Positions 18,477-28,190 of a stretch of DNA of 64,000 nt are shown in pieces. The stretch is from assembly GCF_030397575.1 (NCBI RefSeq), contig NZ_JAPNXS010000001.1, positions 372,001 through 436,000 of the forward strand, read 5' to 3'. A program made the position numbers and the translations under genes. The DNA is from Psychromonas sp. 14N.309.X.WAT.B.A12. Its GTDB lineage: Bacteria; Pseudomonadota; Gammaproteobacteria; Enterobacterales; Psychromonadaceae. The notes under the pieces are model-generated. The model did not search any database and was not told the origin of the DNA. It saw nothing but the letters and a program-made list of their open reading frames with translations. The number at the start of each line of letters is the position of its first letter. The first letter of the stretch is position 1.

Positions 18477-20165
18477 TTAATTATTTTCAAAGCCATTAAA
18501 CACTGTAACACCTAAGACATGGTTGTTCATTGAGACTTTACTAGGACCTAGTTCTGTATTGCTACACCATTCTTGACCGGCAGAGTGAACAATGGTTTCA
18601 CTGAATAATGTTTTAGTCGCAATTAAATAAAGATTTTCATATCCTTTAATTAATTTCGCTTTGATGGCTTTTAATTTTGTTTGAGCCAGGTCGCTTTGAT
18701 TTCGGTATAGCTGTTTTTCTTGGGCTAAGTGTGATTTTTTTTGTTTGCGTAACTTAACATCAGCAATTGCATCCGCTTTAGTTTCTGCTTGTTTAAACTG
18801 ATTAATCATCTTATCGAGTGTTTGTATCTCTTTGATACGTTTTGTTTTGTCTTTTTCTAATTGTTTGACATTACCGGTCAAATGAATTTCTGTTCTTGTA
18901 TTGCCAGAAGTACCTACACTAACAGAGGTAATACCATGGTTACTTGAAGTAATACCACCGATAATCGCACCTTGAGAGAATGTTTCATTATGTACATCAA
19001 TGGTTCCTTGGCACTCAGTTAAACAGTGTATTAATTGACTACTAAGGGTAATGTTTTTGGCAATAGTAAGGTTTGCATATTGAGCAATAGTACCGGTGAG
19101 ATTACCACCACAAATAATATCGCAACTATAAGTACCGTCATCCTTATTTAAATGACCAATTATTGGCATTTCTACTGTTAGGTCACCACCACACGTTACA
19201 TGCGCTGATTCGATAACCCCCATTACGGTAATATCACCACTAGCATTGACTTTCATATGGTCATGGATATCACCACTGATGACAACAGTACCATCATAAA
19301 TAATATTGCCGGTTTTATTATTTACGTGTTCTAACAACATCACATCGTCTACTTTAATAAAATCATCTTGATCAATTGGAATTCCGTAACTGGTTGCGAT
19401 TAGTTGTAATGGATTGTTAGGGTCGATACACACGTTTTTATGGACAACAAATTGTGCATCTTTACCTTCTATTTGTGGGATAACCTCTGCAGTCACTGTC
19501 TTACCTGGCGTACCGGTTTGCATAGGAATTTTTTTCATAAGCACTGTGCCAGCTTTAACAGTAATTGATTGACCTAAATCATGCATATCAACTTTTCCAT
19601 TAGGCAAAAGTTTAGGCGCTGGTTTACGGTGAGATTCTGTATCGACTGCCTTTATGAAAGCGGCATCCTTACCATTAATCGGAGGAACACCATGAGCTAT
19701 GGCTATCTTTAGAGTTTCTCCTGGTTTGGCATTTTTGCTGGCATTTAATAGACCTAAGACATTTTTAGTCGCTAGTCCATATTTTAAACCTAATTCTGTA
19801 CACTTAGCTTTGACCATATCTAGTGAAATATTTTGGCCGCCATAAGCAGATGTGATTGTTGCAAACGCATCCATTTTGTCATCAGAAATAAGAATATTTA
19901 ATTGTGCGTCTTGTTTTTCAGCAACCATGACCAGCTCAACTACCGGTTGTGAGTCGACACCACTCTCTAGCAGTATTGCAAAAGCATCAACTGCTTTATT
20001 GATACCATCAAGGTTGAGTTTGAAAGAAGGTAAAGAGGGGGTTTTTAACAGGGCAATGATATCTTCTGCACTAATCTCTGCATATAAATGACTAATTTTT
20101 AATAACAGGGATTCACTATCGTTAGATAGCACAACATGTTCAATACTTAGCTTGCCCTGAGCCAT
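18477..20165 (-). CDS. DUF342 / FapA-family polymer-like protein
   Basis: A 562-residue protein with a long beta-helical central region (about residues 290-420). There short strands repeat as VxxSGDIxDHMKVNASGDITVMG and VTCGGDLTVE, typical of DUF342 (FapA) domains. A Lys/Gln/Glu-rich coiled-coil (about residues 430-510) and a small C-terminal domain follow. No signal peptide is present. Family members occur in Vibrio, Shewanella and spirochaetes; FapA in Vibrio vulnificus links flagellar pole assembly to glucose signalling. No flagellar genes are in this window, so a flagellar role here is speculative. The start is supported by GGGG before ATG. Confidence 0.8.
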   Translation of the reverse strand: MAQGKLSIEHVVLSNDSESLLLKISHLYAEISAEDIIALLKTPSLPSFKLNLDGINKAVDAFAILLESGVDSQPVVELVMVAEKQDAQLNILISDDKMDAFATITSAYGGQNISLDMVKAKCTELGLKYGLATKNVLGLLNASKNAKPGETLKIAIAHGVPPINGKDAAFIKAVDTESHRKPAPKLLPNGKVDMHDLGQSITVKAGTVLMKKIPMQTGTPGKTVTAEVIPQIEGKDAQFVVHKNVCIDPNNPLQLIATSYGIPIDQDDFIKVDDVMLLEHVNNKTGNIIYDGTVVISGDIHDHMKVNASGDITVMGVIESAHVTCGGDLTVEMPIIGHLNKDDGTYSCDIICGGNLTGTIAQYANLTIAKNITLSSQLIHCLTECQGTIDVHNETFSQGAIIGGITSSNHGITSVSVGTSGNTRTEIHLTGNVKQLEKDKTKRIKEIQTLDKMINQFKQAETKADAIADVKLRKQKKSHLAQEKQLYRNQSDLAQTKLKAIKAKLIKGYENLYLIATKTLFSETIVHSAGQEWCSNTELGPSKVSMNNHVLGVTVFNGFENN

Positions 20166-20268
20166 ATAACCCCATTAAATAAGTAATTAAATTAATATCA
20201 AATAAACCTTGTTTAGTTATCTCAGAAGCACTTGTAAAAAGCAAGGTTTTGTTAATAATATCATGTTA

Positions 20269-21894
20269 TTAAGAGCTACATGACAATGCAGAACAACCAA
20301 ATTTATTTCTCGCCCAGTCAGGACGTTTCATTTCAAATTGTTGATATTCTGCTTGCTGCCTATAAGGAGATTTTATTAGTTCAGCAAGTACTAATACTTT
20401 TGAATAATCACCTTGTTCTGCTGACTCTATTGCTTCCTGCACCTGGAAATTGCGTAAAATATAACAAGGATTGACAGCATCCATATGTATTTTACGTTGT
20501 TGATCATCCAGCTCCGTCAATAACAATCTTTTCTGGTAACGTATTAACCACTCTGATAGTTGTTGCAGATAACTTTCCGTTACCTCTTCTTGATTATAAA
20601 AGCAGTTACTGAAATGCGCTTGTAATTGTTGTGAGTTTTGTGGGCAAGCACGCATTGGGTAATCTGCCAGTGTACGATAAAAAAGTGTCATATCAGTATT
20701 AATGGCTGAAAGCAGTGTTTCTAGGTCTTTACAAAGCTCTTGGTCAGATTTTATTAATGTGCTGTCATTAATATTTGTATTTTTAACAATACCTAATTTT
20801 TCACGCATCATCTTCAACCATTTTACGTTGTATAAGTGGTTATAATGATTAAAAATATTTTGTAACGGTTCAGCCTCATTAATAAGTGGATAAATAGCAT
20901 TCGCTAATTGAAATAAATTCCATTGTCCTATGTAGGCCTGTTGTCCGAAACGATATCTACCTTCAGTGGCGTCTGAAGTGTTTGGTGTCCAATCCAAATC
21001 GAAGTTATCTATCCAACCATAAGGCCCGTAATCAATAGTTTCGCCTATTAACGACATATTGTCAGTATTGAGTACACCATGAACAAAACCCACACGCATC
21101 CACTCAACAATCAAATGTGCCGTACGTTTACAAAGCTGTTCGAACCAAGCTAAATAAACATCTTTGTCAATGATTCCTGACTTTGGGACTAATGCTGCAT
21201 AGTCATGTCGAATACAATAGTCTAATGTTTGCTGTAACGTTTCTATATCACCACGAGAAGCCGGTAGTTGAAGTGAACCAAAGCGTAGGAAAGAAGAGGA
21301 AACTCTAGCAACAATGGCACAAGGCTCATACGCTGCATGACCATCATAAAGCTTGTCTCTAATCACTTCTTCACCGGTAAGTGTTAAGGTCAGTGCTCGT
21401 GTGGTTGGTATACCTAAGTGATACATAGCTTCTGAACATAAGTATTCACGTATAGAAGAACGCAATACGGCCTTGCCATCACCGCGACGGGAATAGGGCG
21501 TTTTACCTGCACCTTTTAATTGTAAGGTGACATGTTGCTGGCTATCGAGTAATTGATATTGACCAAGGTTGATTGCTCGACCATCTCCTAACTGTCCAGC
21601 CCATTGGCCAAATTGATGACCACCATAATTCATAGCGTAAGATTTTATGTTTGGATCGCGAAGATTCCCAGAGACTAAGTCGGCAAAGTTTTGTGATTTA
21701 GTTGCTTGTTGATCAAATCCTAATGATGTTGCTAGAACTTGGTTACAACAAATAATCTGTGTGGCTTTGGTGGTACAAGGAGTTACCCAAGAATAAGCTG
21801 CTTTTTCTATGCTTCGGCAGCTATTACTGCCATCTGGATCCGCTGGTAATTCCGAAACAAATGTCGTAAGCGGGATGGGTAATAAATGATTCAT
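20269..21894 (-). CDS. selO: Protein adenylyltransferase SelO (YdiU)
   Basis: A 541-residue pseudokinase that transfers AMP from ATP to protein substrates. Visible family blocks are YGGHQFGQWAGQLGDGRA, QLKGAGKTPYSRRGDGKAVLRSSIREYLCSEAM with the ATP-contacting Lys and Arg residues, and GVLNTDNMSLIGETIDYGPYGWID with the metal-binding Asn and Asp of the inverted kinase fold. The C-terminus carries Cys residues (GCSALSCSS) where eukaryotic SelO has selenocysteine. I start at the ATG at 21894 (MNHLLPIPLT); the frame extends five codons further to a TTG, which is less likely. The RidA gene lies just upstream on the same strand with a short gap, so both may be one transcript. Confidence 0.93.
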   Translation of the reverse strand: MNHLLPIPLTTFVSELPADPDGSNSCRSIEKAAYSWVTPCTTKATQIICCNQVLATSLGFDQQATKSQNFADLVSGNLRDPNIKSYAMNYGGHQFGQWAGQLGDGRAINLGQYQLLDSQQHVTLQLKGAGKTPYSRRGDGKAVLRSSIREYLCSEAMYHLGIPTTRALTLTLTGEEVIRDKLYDGHAAYEPCAIVARVSSSFLRFGSLQLPASRGDIETLQQTLDYCIRHDYAALVPKSGIIDKDVYLAWFEQLCKRTAHLIVEWMRVGFVHGVLNTDNMSLIGETIDYGPYGWIDNFDLDWTPNTSDATEGRYRFGQQAYIGQWNLFQLANAIYPLINEAEPLQNIFNHYNHLYNVKWLKMMREKLGIVKNTNINDSTLIKSDQELCKDLETLLSAINTDMTLFYRTLADYPMRACPQNSQQLQAHFSNCFYNQEEVTESYLQQLSEWLIRYQKRLLLTELDDQQRKIHMDAVNPCYILRNFQVQEAIESAEQGDYSKVLVLAELIKSPYRQQAEYQQFEMKRPDWARNKFGCSALSCSS

Positions 21895-21916
21895 GGGTAA
21901 CCCTAACAAATCGCTA

Positions 21917-22267
21917 TTATTTAACTGCAGCGATAACTGAGATTTCTACTAATAATGCTTCTCTTGCCATGCTTGCTTCAACACAGGCACGAGCAGGTGC
22001 ATGACCTTCTGGTACCCAAGCATCCCAAACTTCATTCATACCAGCAAAGTGTAATGCCATATCTTTAACATAGACTGTTGCAGATAAGATATGTTCACGT
22101 GAACTGCCTGATTCGATTAACAGCTCATCGACTTTATCTAACATCGTTTGAGTTTGTTCTTTAATCTCTTTAGTCGCATCTGCGCATACTTGACCACATA
22201 AGTAGATAGTACCGTTATGTTTTACTACGCGGCTCATACGTTGTTTAGTTTGTTGACGTTCAATCAT
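21917..22267 (-). CDS. RidA-family protein
   Basis: A 116-residue Rid-family protein (YjgF/YER057c/UK114) resembling the E. coli YoaB/YjgH branch. Recognisable parts are [11 protein letters not shown], the [10 protein letters not shown] segment and [27 protein letters not shown] at the end, including the conserved Arg that contacts the substrate carboxylate in RidA enzymes. RidA proteins hydrolyse reactive enamine/imine intermediates. I chose the second ATG (22267) because GAGAG precedes it at good spacing; the first ATG at 22282 would add five residues. Confidence 0.85.
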   Translation of the reverse strand: MIERQQTKQRMSRVVKHNGTIYLCGQVCADATKEIKEQTQTMLDKVDELLIESGSSREHILSATVYVKDMALHFAGMNEVWDAWVPEGHAPARACVEASMAREALLVEISVIAAVK

Positions 22268-22426
22268 TGTTTCTCTCTTCATTAGTTATTTAAAAAGAAA
22301 TAATTGTAACGTGTCAGTATAAAAAGGCGAGTGTTTTAGTTTAACTGGCTGAATTACTGAATAAGTTTAAGTAAGAAATACTATAAAAATTCTTACTAAG
22401 TAGGATACGCAATAACGTTCATTTAC

Positions 22427-23116
22427 TTATCCGTTTTTAACGTAAACCCTTTCTGGTCGTCCTACTTTTCCATATTCATTTTCTGCGGTTAATAAACCAT
22501 TTGCAGAACAATACTCTAAATAACGGCGAGCTGTAGTTTTACTAATACCTGTCTCAGTCACTAAACGATCTACCGTATATCGAACGCCGATATGTTGAGA
22601 AAATACGCGTTTAATGGTTTCTAAAGTTATGCTTTCTATTCCTTTAGGAAGTGATTGTTGGTGTTTATCGCGTAATTGGATATTAAATAGCTCATCAATA
22701 TGTCGTTGCTCAAGGTTATCGTATGCTCTCATCGCAGTATTGAGTGTTATGTAACGATCAAGCGTTTCTTGTAAACGTTCATAGGAGACTGGTTTAAGTA
22801 AGTAGTCAAAGCAACCTAATTTCATCGCTGTTTTGATGGTGTCTATTTCATCTGATGCCGTTACTAATACCACGTTGGTTTTATGACTTGATTTGTCTGC
22901 GATAATTTCTCGAAATAAATCAATGCCTGTACCATCTGGTAAATAGTTATCTAATATAATCACGCTAGGTTTGTGAATTTTAATCATAGTGCGAGCCATT
23001 TGTAGTGTCTCAGCAATACCGATCGGATTAAAGCGTGTTGTTTGACGTAATATCTCACTGTGTGTTTGTGCGATTTTGGCATCATCTTCAACAATTAATA
23101 CATCAATTAAATCCAT
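22427..23116 (-). CDS. CitB/DcuR-type response regulator
   Basis: A 229-residue response regulator. The receiver domain (residues 1-120) has the acidic pocket (VEDD at 9-12), phospho-acceptor Asp56 in VIILDNYLPDGTG and the conserved Lys in YLLKPVS. The C-terminal part is a winged helix-turn-helix of the CitB/DcuR type (YTVDRLVTETGISKTTARRYLEYC). It lies 9 bp after the sensor kinase gene and faces the tctCBA transporter on the same strand, so it probably activates tctCBA in response to citrate or another tricarboxylate. The ligand is inferred from context only. Confidence 0.9.
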   Translation of the reverse strand: MDLIDVLIVEDDAKIAQTHSEILRQTTRFNPIGIAETLQMARTMIKIHKPSVIILDNYLPDGTGIDLFREIIADKSSHKTNVVLVTASDEIDTIKTAMKLGCFDYLLKPVSYERLQETLDRYITLNTAMRAYDNLEQRHIDELFNIQLRDKHQQSLPKGIESITLETIKRVFSQHIGVRYTVDRLVTETGISKTTARRYLEYCSANGLLTAENEYGKVGRPERVYVKNG

Positions 23117-23125
23117 TGTTTACCT

Positions 23126-24730
23126 TTAACCTTTATTTGGGATAAATACAGAGAAAATACAACCTAATGTGTCGCCGTTATCTACGATGATAAAACCATT
23201 TGCGTGCGTGACATGACGATGTACTAGATATAAACCAATGCCATGGCTATGATTATCATGCTTAATCGTGACGCCTTTTTTCCAAATATCATCAATTAAA
23301 TCAAGAGCAATCCCTGGGCCATTATCAGTAACCTCAATCACTAAATCATTCCCAGCATCGGTTATTAATATATTGACCACTGATTCAACATCCGGGTTTT
23401 GTTGCGTCGCTTCAAAGGCATTGTCTATTAAGTTACCAATGATCGCACACAGCTCAGTTTCACTTAACTTTGAGTGAAGTGGGGATAATTGGCAAGTTGG
23501 ATCAAGAGTTAATGAGACGTTTAACTCTTTTGCCCTCAAAGACTTACCTAATAATAAACCGGCCACTTGAGGTAAATGTATTTTCTGATGAATAAAATCC
23601 AGTAGTTTTTGTTTATTGGTATTTTCATTAGTTATGAGTTGTTGAACTTCATCAAATCGTTGCAGTTGAATCAGGCCAGAAATTGTCGCCAGTCGATTCG
23701 AGAATTCATGGCGCAGGACACGTAACGTATCTGTGTGTTGTTGAACTTGGCTAAGTTCATAAGTCAGAGCATCGATGTCACTTTTTTCCCTAAAGCTGAT
23801 CACCCAGCCAATCAGCTCTTTTTGTTCAAAAATCGCAACGCGATTAGCAATTAAATAGTGTTCATTAAAAAGAAACATTTCATCTTTAATATTTTCAACT
23901 AATGGATGTCGAAAAAAGAACTCTGAGTTTGAAACGTATTCAATAATATTTCTGGTTTTAAGATAGGTAATATCATGCTCTATGTTAAGTAATTGGCGGG
24001 CGGAGTGGTTAATAGTTAGAAAATTACCTTTAAGATCAATAGCAATCACTCCTTCGTATACAGATCTTAAAATAGATTTTTGTAAATTCAGCGCAAGCGT
24101 TATAGCTTCTGGTTCCATGTTATTCATTTTCTTCTGGATATGGCGTGAAAATCCCCATGCAGCGAATAACGTTAGTACAAGAATACTGAGTATTTCAATC
24201 AATAATGGCGTCATATACACATCGATCCATTGGTCGAATCGATTAAGTAAATAACCGACAGAGACCACACCAATAATCTTTTGGTTCTGATCAAAAATAG
24301 GCGTTTTACCACGGAACCCATAGCCTAAACTACCTTTTCTCAAACTAGTATAAGATTCGCCGCGTTCTAATACTCCTGCATTATCGCCACCTGTCATAGG
24401 AAAACCAATACGTTTTTTTACCGGGTGAGCGAGGCGAATACCATTTTTATCACCTATCACAATAAAACTGGCATCTGATATTGTTGATAAACGGTCTATA
24501 TTTTTTTGTAATGCAGTTAAATCGTTGCTTTGAATTTGTTTGATTAATGAAGGATCACTGGAAATTTCTTTTGCTTGTATTAGTGCTCGAGTACCAACTT
24601 GATGCTTAATTGACTCATATAAAGTACTTTCAAAATGCCATACCATCACAGACATTTGAAGAATCACTAATCCAAATAACAGTAGGAAAATTTTAATGCG
24701 AAAACTTAATTTAGATAATGGAAAGTACAT
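23126..24730 (-). CDS. CitA/DcuS-type sensor histidine kinase
   Basis: A 534-residue membrane sensor. Transmembrane helix 1 (about residues 13-32) and helix 2 (about 175-197) flank a periplasmic PDC-type sensor domain with the GFRGKTPIFDQNQKIIGVVSVGYLL pattern of CitA/DcuS. A cytoplasmic PAS domain (about 215-320), a dimerisation helix with phospho-accepting His near residue 341 (LRHEFSNRLATISGL) and a HATPase domain (IGNLIDNAFEAT; ITDAGNDLVIEVTDNGPGI; SHGIGLYLVH) follow. Such kinases detect C4- or tricarboxylates directly. Its position between the regulator and tctCBA supports control of tricarboxylate uptake. Confidence 0.9.
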   Translation of the reverse strand: MYFPLSKLSFRIKIFLLLFGLVILQMSVMVWHFESTLYESIKHQVGTRALIQAKEISSDPSLIKQIQSNDLTALQKNIDRLSTISDASFIVIGDKNGIRLAHPVKKRIGFPMTGGDNAGVLERGESYTSLRKGSLGYGFRGKTPIFDQNQKIIGVVSVGYLLNRFDQWIDVYMTPLLIEILSILVLTLFAAWGFSRHIQKKMNNMEPEAITLALNLQKSILRSVYEGVIAIDLKGNFLTINHSARQLLNIEHDITYLKTRNIIEYVSNSEFFFRHPLVENIKDEMFLFNEHYLIANRVAIFEQKELIGWVISFREKSDIDALTYELSQVQQHTDTLRVLRHEFSNRLATISGLIQLQRFDEVQQLITNENTNKQKLLDFIHQKIHLPQVAGLLLGKSLRAKELNVSLTLDPTCQLSPLHSKLSETELCAIIGNLIDNAFEATQQNPDVESVVNILITDAGNDLVIEVTDNGPGIALDLIDDIWKKGVTIKHDNHSHGIGLYLVHRHVTHANGFIIVDNGDTLGCIFSVFIPNKG

Positions 24731-24872
24731 GTTTTCATTGTGCCTAATGGATGTATATAAATAATGATGTGAAAAGTGTGTTAATGAATCGAATGAACAA
24801 TGTTAAATGTAAACGTTAATTAAACAATGCTGCTTTGTCTGATTTTACAACCTCCATCAATATTTTTACTTT

Positions 24873-24903
24873 AAAAAAAGAAGCATACAATTAAGTATGC
24901 TTC
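24873..24903 (-). terminator. Terminator of the tctCBA operon
   Basis: Stem GAAGCATAC with loop AATTAA and its complement; on the minus strand it is followed by seven or more T residues. It lies 50 bp after the tctA stop and separates tctCBA from the two-component genes, which therefore need their own promoter. Confidence 0.88.
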
Positions 24904-24952
24904 ATAAGCCATTGTTATAAATAATTATTTCCTAAAATAGCATTTACACATG

Positions 24953-26452
24953 TTAAGCGGGTTTAGTTGTCGTTTTAGACCGGATTGCCTTTATAAGTGG
25001 CAGCAGCACAGATAATACAGTGACCGCTAATAACCCTTGGGCAATACCTGAATCCATAAACACACCTAAATCTTGATTAGAGATTCGGTAACCTTGTCGA
25101 AATGATTGCTCCATTTGGCCGCCAACAATAGCGGCTAAAATCATTGGTGAAGTTGGTATATCAACACGCGCCATAAGTACACCAGCAACACCTAGGATGA
25201 TTAAAATATAAAAGTCGACGACCGAGGCACTAATCGCAAAACAACCTACAAAAGCCAAACTGAGTACAATCGGGTAGAGAATCTTTGGTGGAATCGCTAA
25301 TAATCTAACCAACACACCAGCTAGGGGTAAATTAACAACCGCAAGGATCACATTAGCAACAAACATACTAGCAATCAGTCCCCAAGCAGTGTCTGGGTGT
25401 TGAGCAAATAATAATGGCCCAGGTTGTATACCAAGCATTAGTAATGCACCCATCATTACCGCGGTAGTACCTGAACCAGGAACGCCGAGAGATAACATTG
25501 GGATCATCGCACCAATAGACGCTGCATTATTAGCAGACTCTGGAGCTGCTAATCCTTCGATAGCGCCATGACCAAACTCTTCTTTATTTTTAGATAATTG
25601 TTTCTCATTGTTGTAACACATTAACGAAGCCATTGTGCCGCCTGCACCGGGTAATGCGCCTATGATAAAACCAACAGGTGCACTACGAAGAATAGGCCAT
25701 TTAGAGCGTTTCCAATCGTCTTTACTTATCCAAATCTTTTTAAATTTAGTTTGTGCTTTTTTGCCGCCTTCTCCTAGTGTACTGAAACTTTTAAATACTT
25801 CTCCAAGTGCATAAATACCAATGATAACCACCAAGAAATCAATACCTGTTTGAAGTTCTAACACACCAAAAGTAAAACGTTGCAAACCAGATTGCCCATC
25901 AATGCCAACGGTAGAAATAGCCAAGCCAATGCACATTGATAAAAAGCCTTTAAGCATGTTTCCCTTTGACATCGACACCGTCATAGAAAGCGCTGCTACC
26001 ATTAATAAACAATATTCGGCTGGACCAAATTTAATCGCTAATCCTGCAACGGGCTCAGCCATTAATGTCATCAATATTGCGGCAATAGTGCCGCCAATTA
26101 ATGAAGCAATTGCGGATATTGCTAATGCCGACTCAGCACGGCCTTTCATTGCCATTGGGTAACCATCAAAGGTTGCTGCTAATGCAGCGCCATCACCGGG
26201 AGTGTTAATCAATATTGAGCTTCGAGAACCGCCGAACATAGCGCCAATATATACGCCCATCATAGTAATCAGAGATGCAGTAGGGCCCATAGAAAAAGTC
26301 ATAGGTAATAAGATAGCAACACCTGTCGCAGGACCAAGACCGGGTAACATACCGATAACGGTTCCTAAAATGCCACCGACTAGAATTAAAAATAAGTAAT
26401 ACGGTTGAAGTGCGACACTAAAACCGTCCATCAAACTGTTTAAAATATCCAT
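24953..26452 (-). CDS. tctA: Tripartite tricarboxylate transporter, large permease TctA
   Basis: A 499-residue integral membrane protein with about 11-12 hydrophobic segments. The TctA signature blocks are visible: GTVIGMLPGLGPATGVAILLP near residue 30, GSRSSILINTPGDGAA near 75, and the second half's GALPGAGGTMASLMCYNNE and GVPGSGTTAVMMGALLMLG. These repeats form the two pseudosymmetric halves of the substrate pathway. It is the last gene of tctCBA and starts 14 bp after the TctB stop. Transport is driven by an ion gradient, with the periplasmic TctC delivering the substrate. Confidence 0.95.
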   Translation of the reverse strand: MDILNSLMDGFSVALQPYYLFLILVGGILGTVIGMLPGLGPATGVAILLPMTFSMGPTASLITMMGVYIGAMFGGSRSSILINTPGDGAALAATFDGYPMAMKGRAESALAISAIASLIGGTIAAILMTLMAEPVAGLAIKFGPAEYCLLMVAALSMTVSMSKGNMLKGFLSMCIGLAISTVGIDGQSGLQRFTFGVLELQTGIDFLVVIIGIYALGEVFKSFSTLGEGGKKAQTKFKKIWISKDDWKRSKWPILRSAPVGFIIGALPGAGGTMASLMCYNNEKQLSKNKEEFGHGAIEGLAAPESANNAASIGAMIPMLSLGVPGSGTTAVMMGALLMLGIQPGPLLFAQHPDTAWGLIASMFVANVILAVVNLPLAGVLVRLLAIPPKILYPIVLSLAFVGCFAISASVVDFYILIILGVAGVLMARVDIPTSPMILAAIVGGQMEQSFRQGYRISNQDLGVFMDSGIAQGLLAVTVLSVLLPLIKAIRSKTTTKPA

Positions 26453-26466
26453 AGTTGTTCGACCTT

Positions 26467-26955
26467 TTAATTAAAAAATGGGAATGGAGGAAGGTTAACT
26501 GACAGCATCTCATTAAAAGTTATGAATATGCTCACCGCGAAAATCAGTGAAATTAAAAGGCTTTTTTTCCAAAAAACTAACCCACAAGTGACGGTTAACA
26601 TCGCAAACATAAATACAGATGTACTCACCACATAACCAGCATGCTCAAAAAACATGGCATAAAAAAGACAAATAATAGCCGTTATTGCAACTTTTCTACG
26701 GTCACTTTTACGTTTTGGATTCTCGTTTAATAGTGCTTTAACTGCATTGATAGAAGGTGCCATTCCACCCGTAATGATAAGTAACACTCCAATGAATATC
26801 GCAATAGCCGATACAGTCAACGGGAGGAATATTGCTTCTAATGGGTTGCCAAACATAGGCTGAGGTAAACTGTAGGCATACCCGCCGTAGGCCAAACCAA
26901 ATACGATACTAAATAACCCTGTTAGGCCATCCCAATTAGATTTTATATTTGACAT
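26467..26955 (-). CDS. tctB: Tripartite tricarboxylate transporter, small subunit TctB
   Basis: A 162-residue membrane protein with four predicted transmembrane helices (around residues 13-30, 40-65, 88-125 as two close segments, and 130-150). Sequence in this family is poorly conserved. The call rests on topology, on the ending GLVFWKKSLLISLIFAVSIF...LPPFPFFN, which is typical of TctB, and on its place between tctC and tctA. It forms the small membrane component with TctA. It is separated from tctC by 242 bp of structured intergenic sequence. Confidence 0.88.
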   Translation of the reverse strand: MSNIKSNWDGLTGLFSIVFGLAYGGYAYSLPQPMFGNPLEAIFLPLTVSAIAIFIGVLLIITGGMAPSINAVKALLNENPKRKSDRRKVAITAIICLFYAMFFEHAGYVVSTSVFMFAMLTVTCGLVFWKKSLLISLIFAVSIFITFNEMLSVNLPPFPFFN

Positions 26956-27197
26956 TTTTCACCTCTACCAAATAATTGAGTTTATTAACTTATACCGATA
27001 TTCACGCGTCGTTTAAGATTTGCGGATACATGATTCGATATACTTTCAGGAAGTAAGCTTTGCTTTTTACACAAAGCTTTAATGCGTTTTGAATGAAACT
27101 AATATTGAATAAACAGCAATATCTTGTAATACACCTTGTTGGTGAAGTCCTAAGTAGATGGATTGCTGTTTATATCGTTAAATAGCGTTACAGTCAT
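26956..27197. other. Structured intergenic region inside tctCBA
   Basis: Two hairpin elements lie between tctC and tctB. One is the inverted repeat AAGCTTTG...CAAAGCTT at about 27056-27079. The other is an 11-bp pair TAAACAGCAAT (27110-27120) / ATTGCTGTTTA (27162-27172) enclosing a small CACC/GGTG hairpin. No ORF is present. It could be a partial terminator or an mRNA stabiliser giving more TctC than TctBA; this is inference. Confidence 0.55.
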
Positions 27198-28190
27198 TTA
27201 TCGGCCAAATACACTTTTAATCAGTGTTTTGTATTGAGTATTAGTGTCACCTAAAAATTCAGTGAATGCTTTTTCATCTTGGTAAGCGTCATCCCAACCG
27301 TTACGTTTTAATGCGGCTTTCCATTCTGGAGTAGCGACCATTTTTTGTAGCGCATCGTGCCAATATGCAACCGCTTCTTCAGGCATATCTTTAGGTCCAA
27401 ACAGACCACGCCAGTTTTCAAAGATCACATCAATACCTTGTTCTTTTACTGTCGGAATTTCACCTATCAATCCAGTGCCGATACGTTTGTCTGCTGTTTG
27501 TGCTAATGCGTGTAATTTTCCACTTTGTACAAGACCGGCAACATCACCTAAACCAGTAGATATAAGATCAACATGCCCGCCTAATGCTTGTGCGATTAAA
27601 CTCCCGTTTTGAAATGAGACATAATCAATATTGCGAAGGTTTTCAACACCAGCAGCTTTAGCGACGAGCAAAAATTGAATGTGATCCATTGAACCTGCGG
27701 CAGAAGTGCCACCAATTTTAACGGATTTAGGATCTTCCTTAAGGGCGTCCATTACATCTTTAATGGTTTTATATTTTGAATTTTCAGGCACTACAAAAGC
27801 GGCATAATCAGTGATCAGACGTGCCAGAGGAGTTGTATCTTTATAACTGTATTGCGTTAAGCCAGTTAAGTTAGTTAATAAAATAGGTGGGGAGTAAACA
27901 GAGATAAGATCACCTTTACCCGTTTGCGTTTGCATGTATGAAAGGTTAACAGCGCCACCGCCGCCAGGTCGATTAACCACCGGCATATTAGATTCGACAA
28001 GGCCTGTATCTTTTAACGTTTTAGCAACCGTACGAATAGTTAAATCCCAGCCACCGCCAGCACCAGCAGGAGCGACCATATTTATAGTATGCGGAGGATA
28101 ATCTGACGCTATAGCAGCATTGATCGAAATAAGTGAAGTGGTCGCAATCACCATACCGGTGAACATTCTTTTTAATCTAATCATTAACAT
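27198..28190 (-). CDS. tctC: Tricarboxylate-binding protein TctC (BugT family)
   Basis: A 330-residue periplasmic solute-binding protein. A signal peptide covers about the first 28 residues (MFTGMVIATTSLISINAAIA, cleavage near ASD). The mature protein starts with the family pattern YPPHTINMVAPAGAGGGWDLTIRTVAKTL. Further blocks include VNRPGGGGAVNLSYMQ and VKIGGTSAAGSMDHIQF, which line the carboxylate-binding cleft of Bug/TctC proteins. It is the first gene of tctCBA. Two ATGs (28190 and 28184) are possible; the first is used here. Citrate is the classical ligand but Bug proteins vary widely, so the true ligand is open. Confidence 0.93.
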   Translation of the reverse strand: MLMIRLKRMFTGMVIATTSLISINAAIASDYPPHTINMVAPAGAGGGWDLTIRTVAKTLKDTGLVESNMPVVNRPGGGGAVNLSYMQTQTGKGDLISVYSPPILLTNLTGLTQYSYKDTTPLARLITDYAAFVVPENSKYKTIKDVMDALKEDPKSVKIGGTSAAGSMDHIQFLLVAKAAGVENLRNIDYVSFQNGSLIAQALGGHVDLISTGLGDVAGLVQSGKLHALAQTADKRIGTGLIGEIPTVKEQGIDVIFENWRGLFGPKDMPEEAVAYWHDALQKMVATPEWKAALKRNGWDDAYQDEKAFTEFLGDTNTQYKTLIKSVFGR

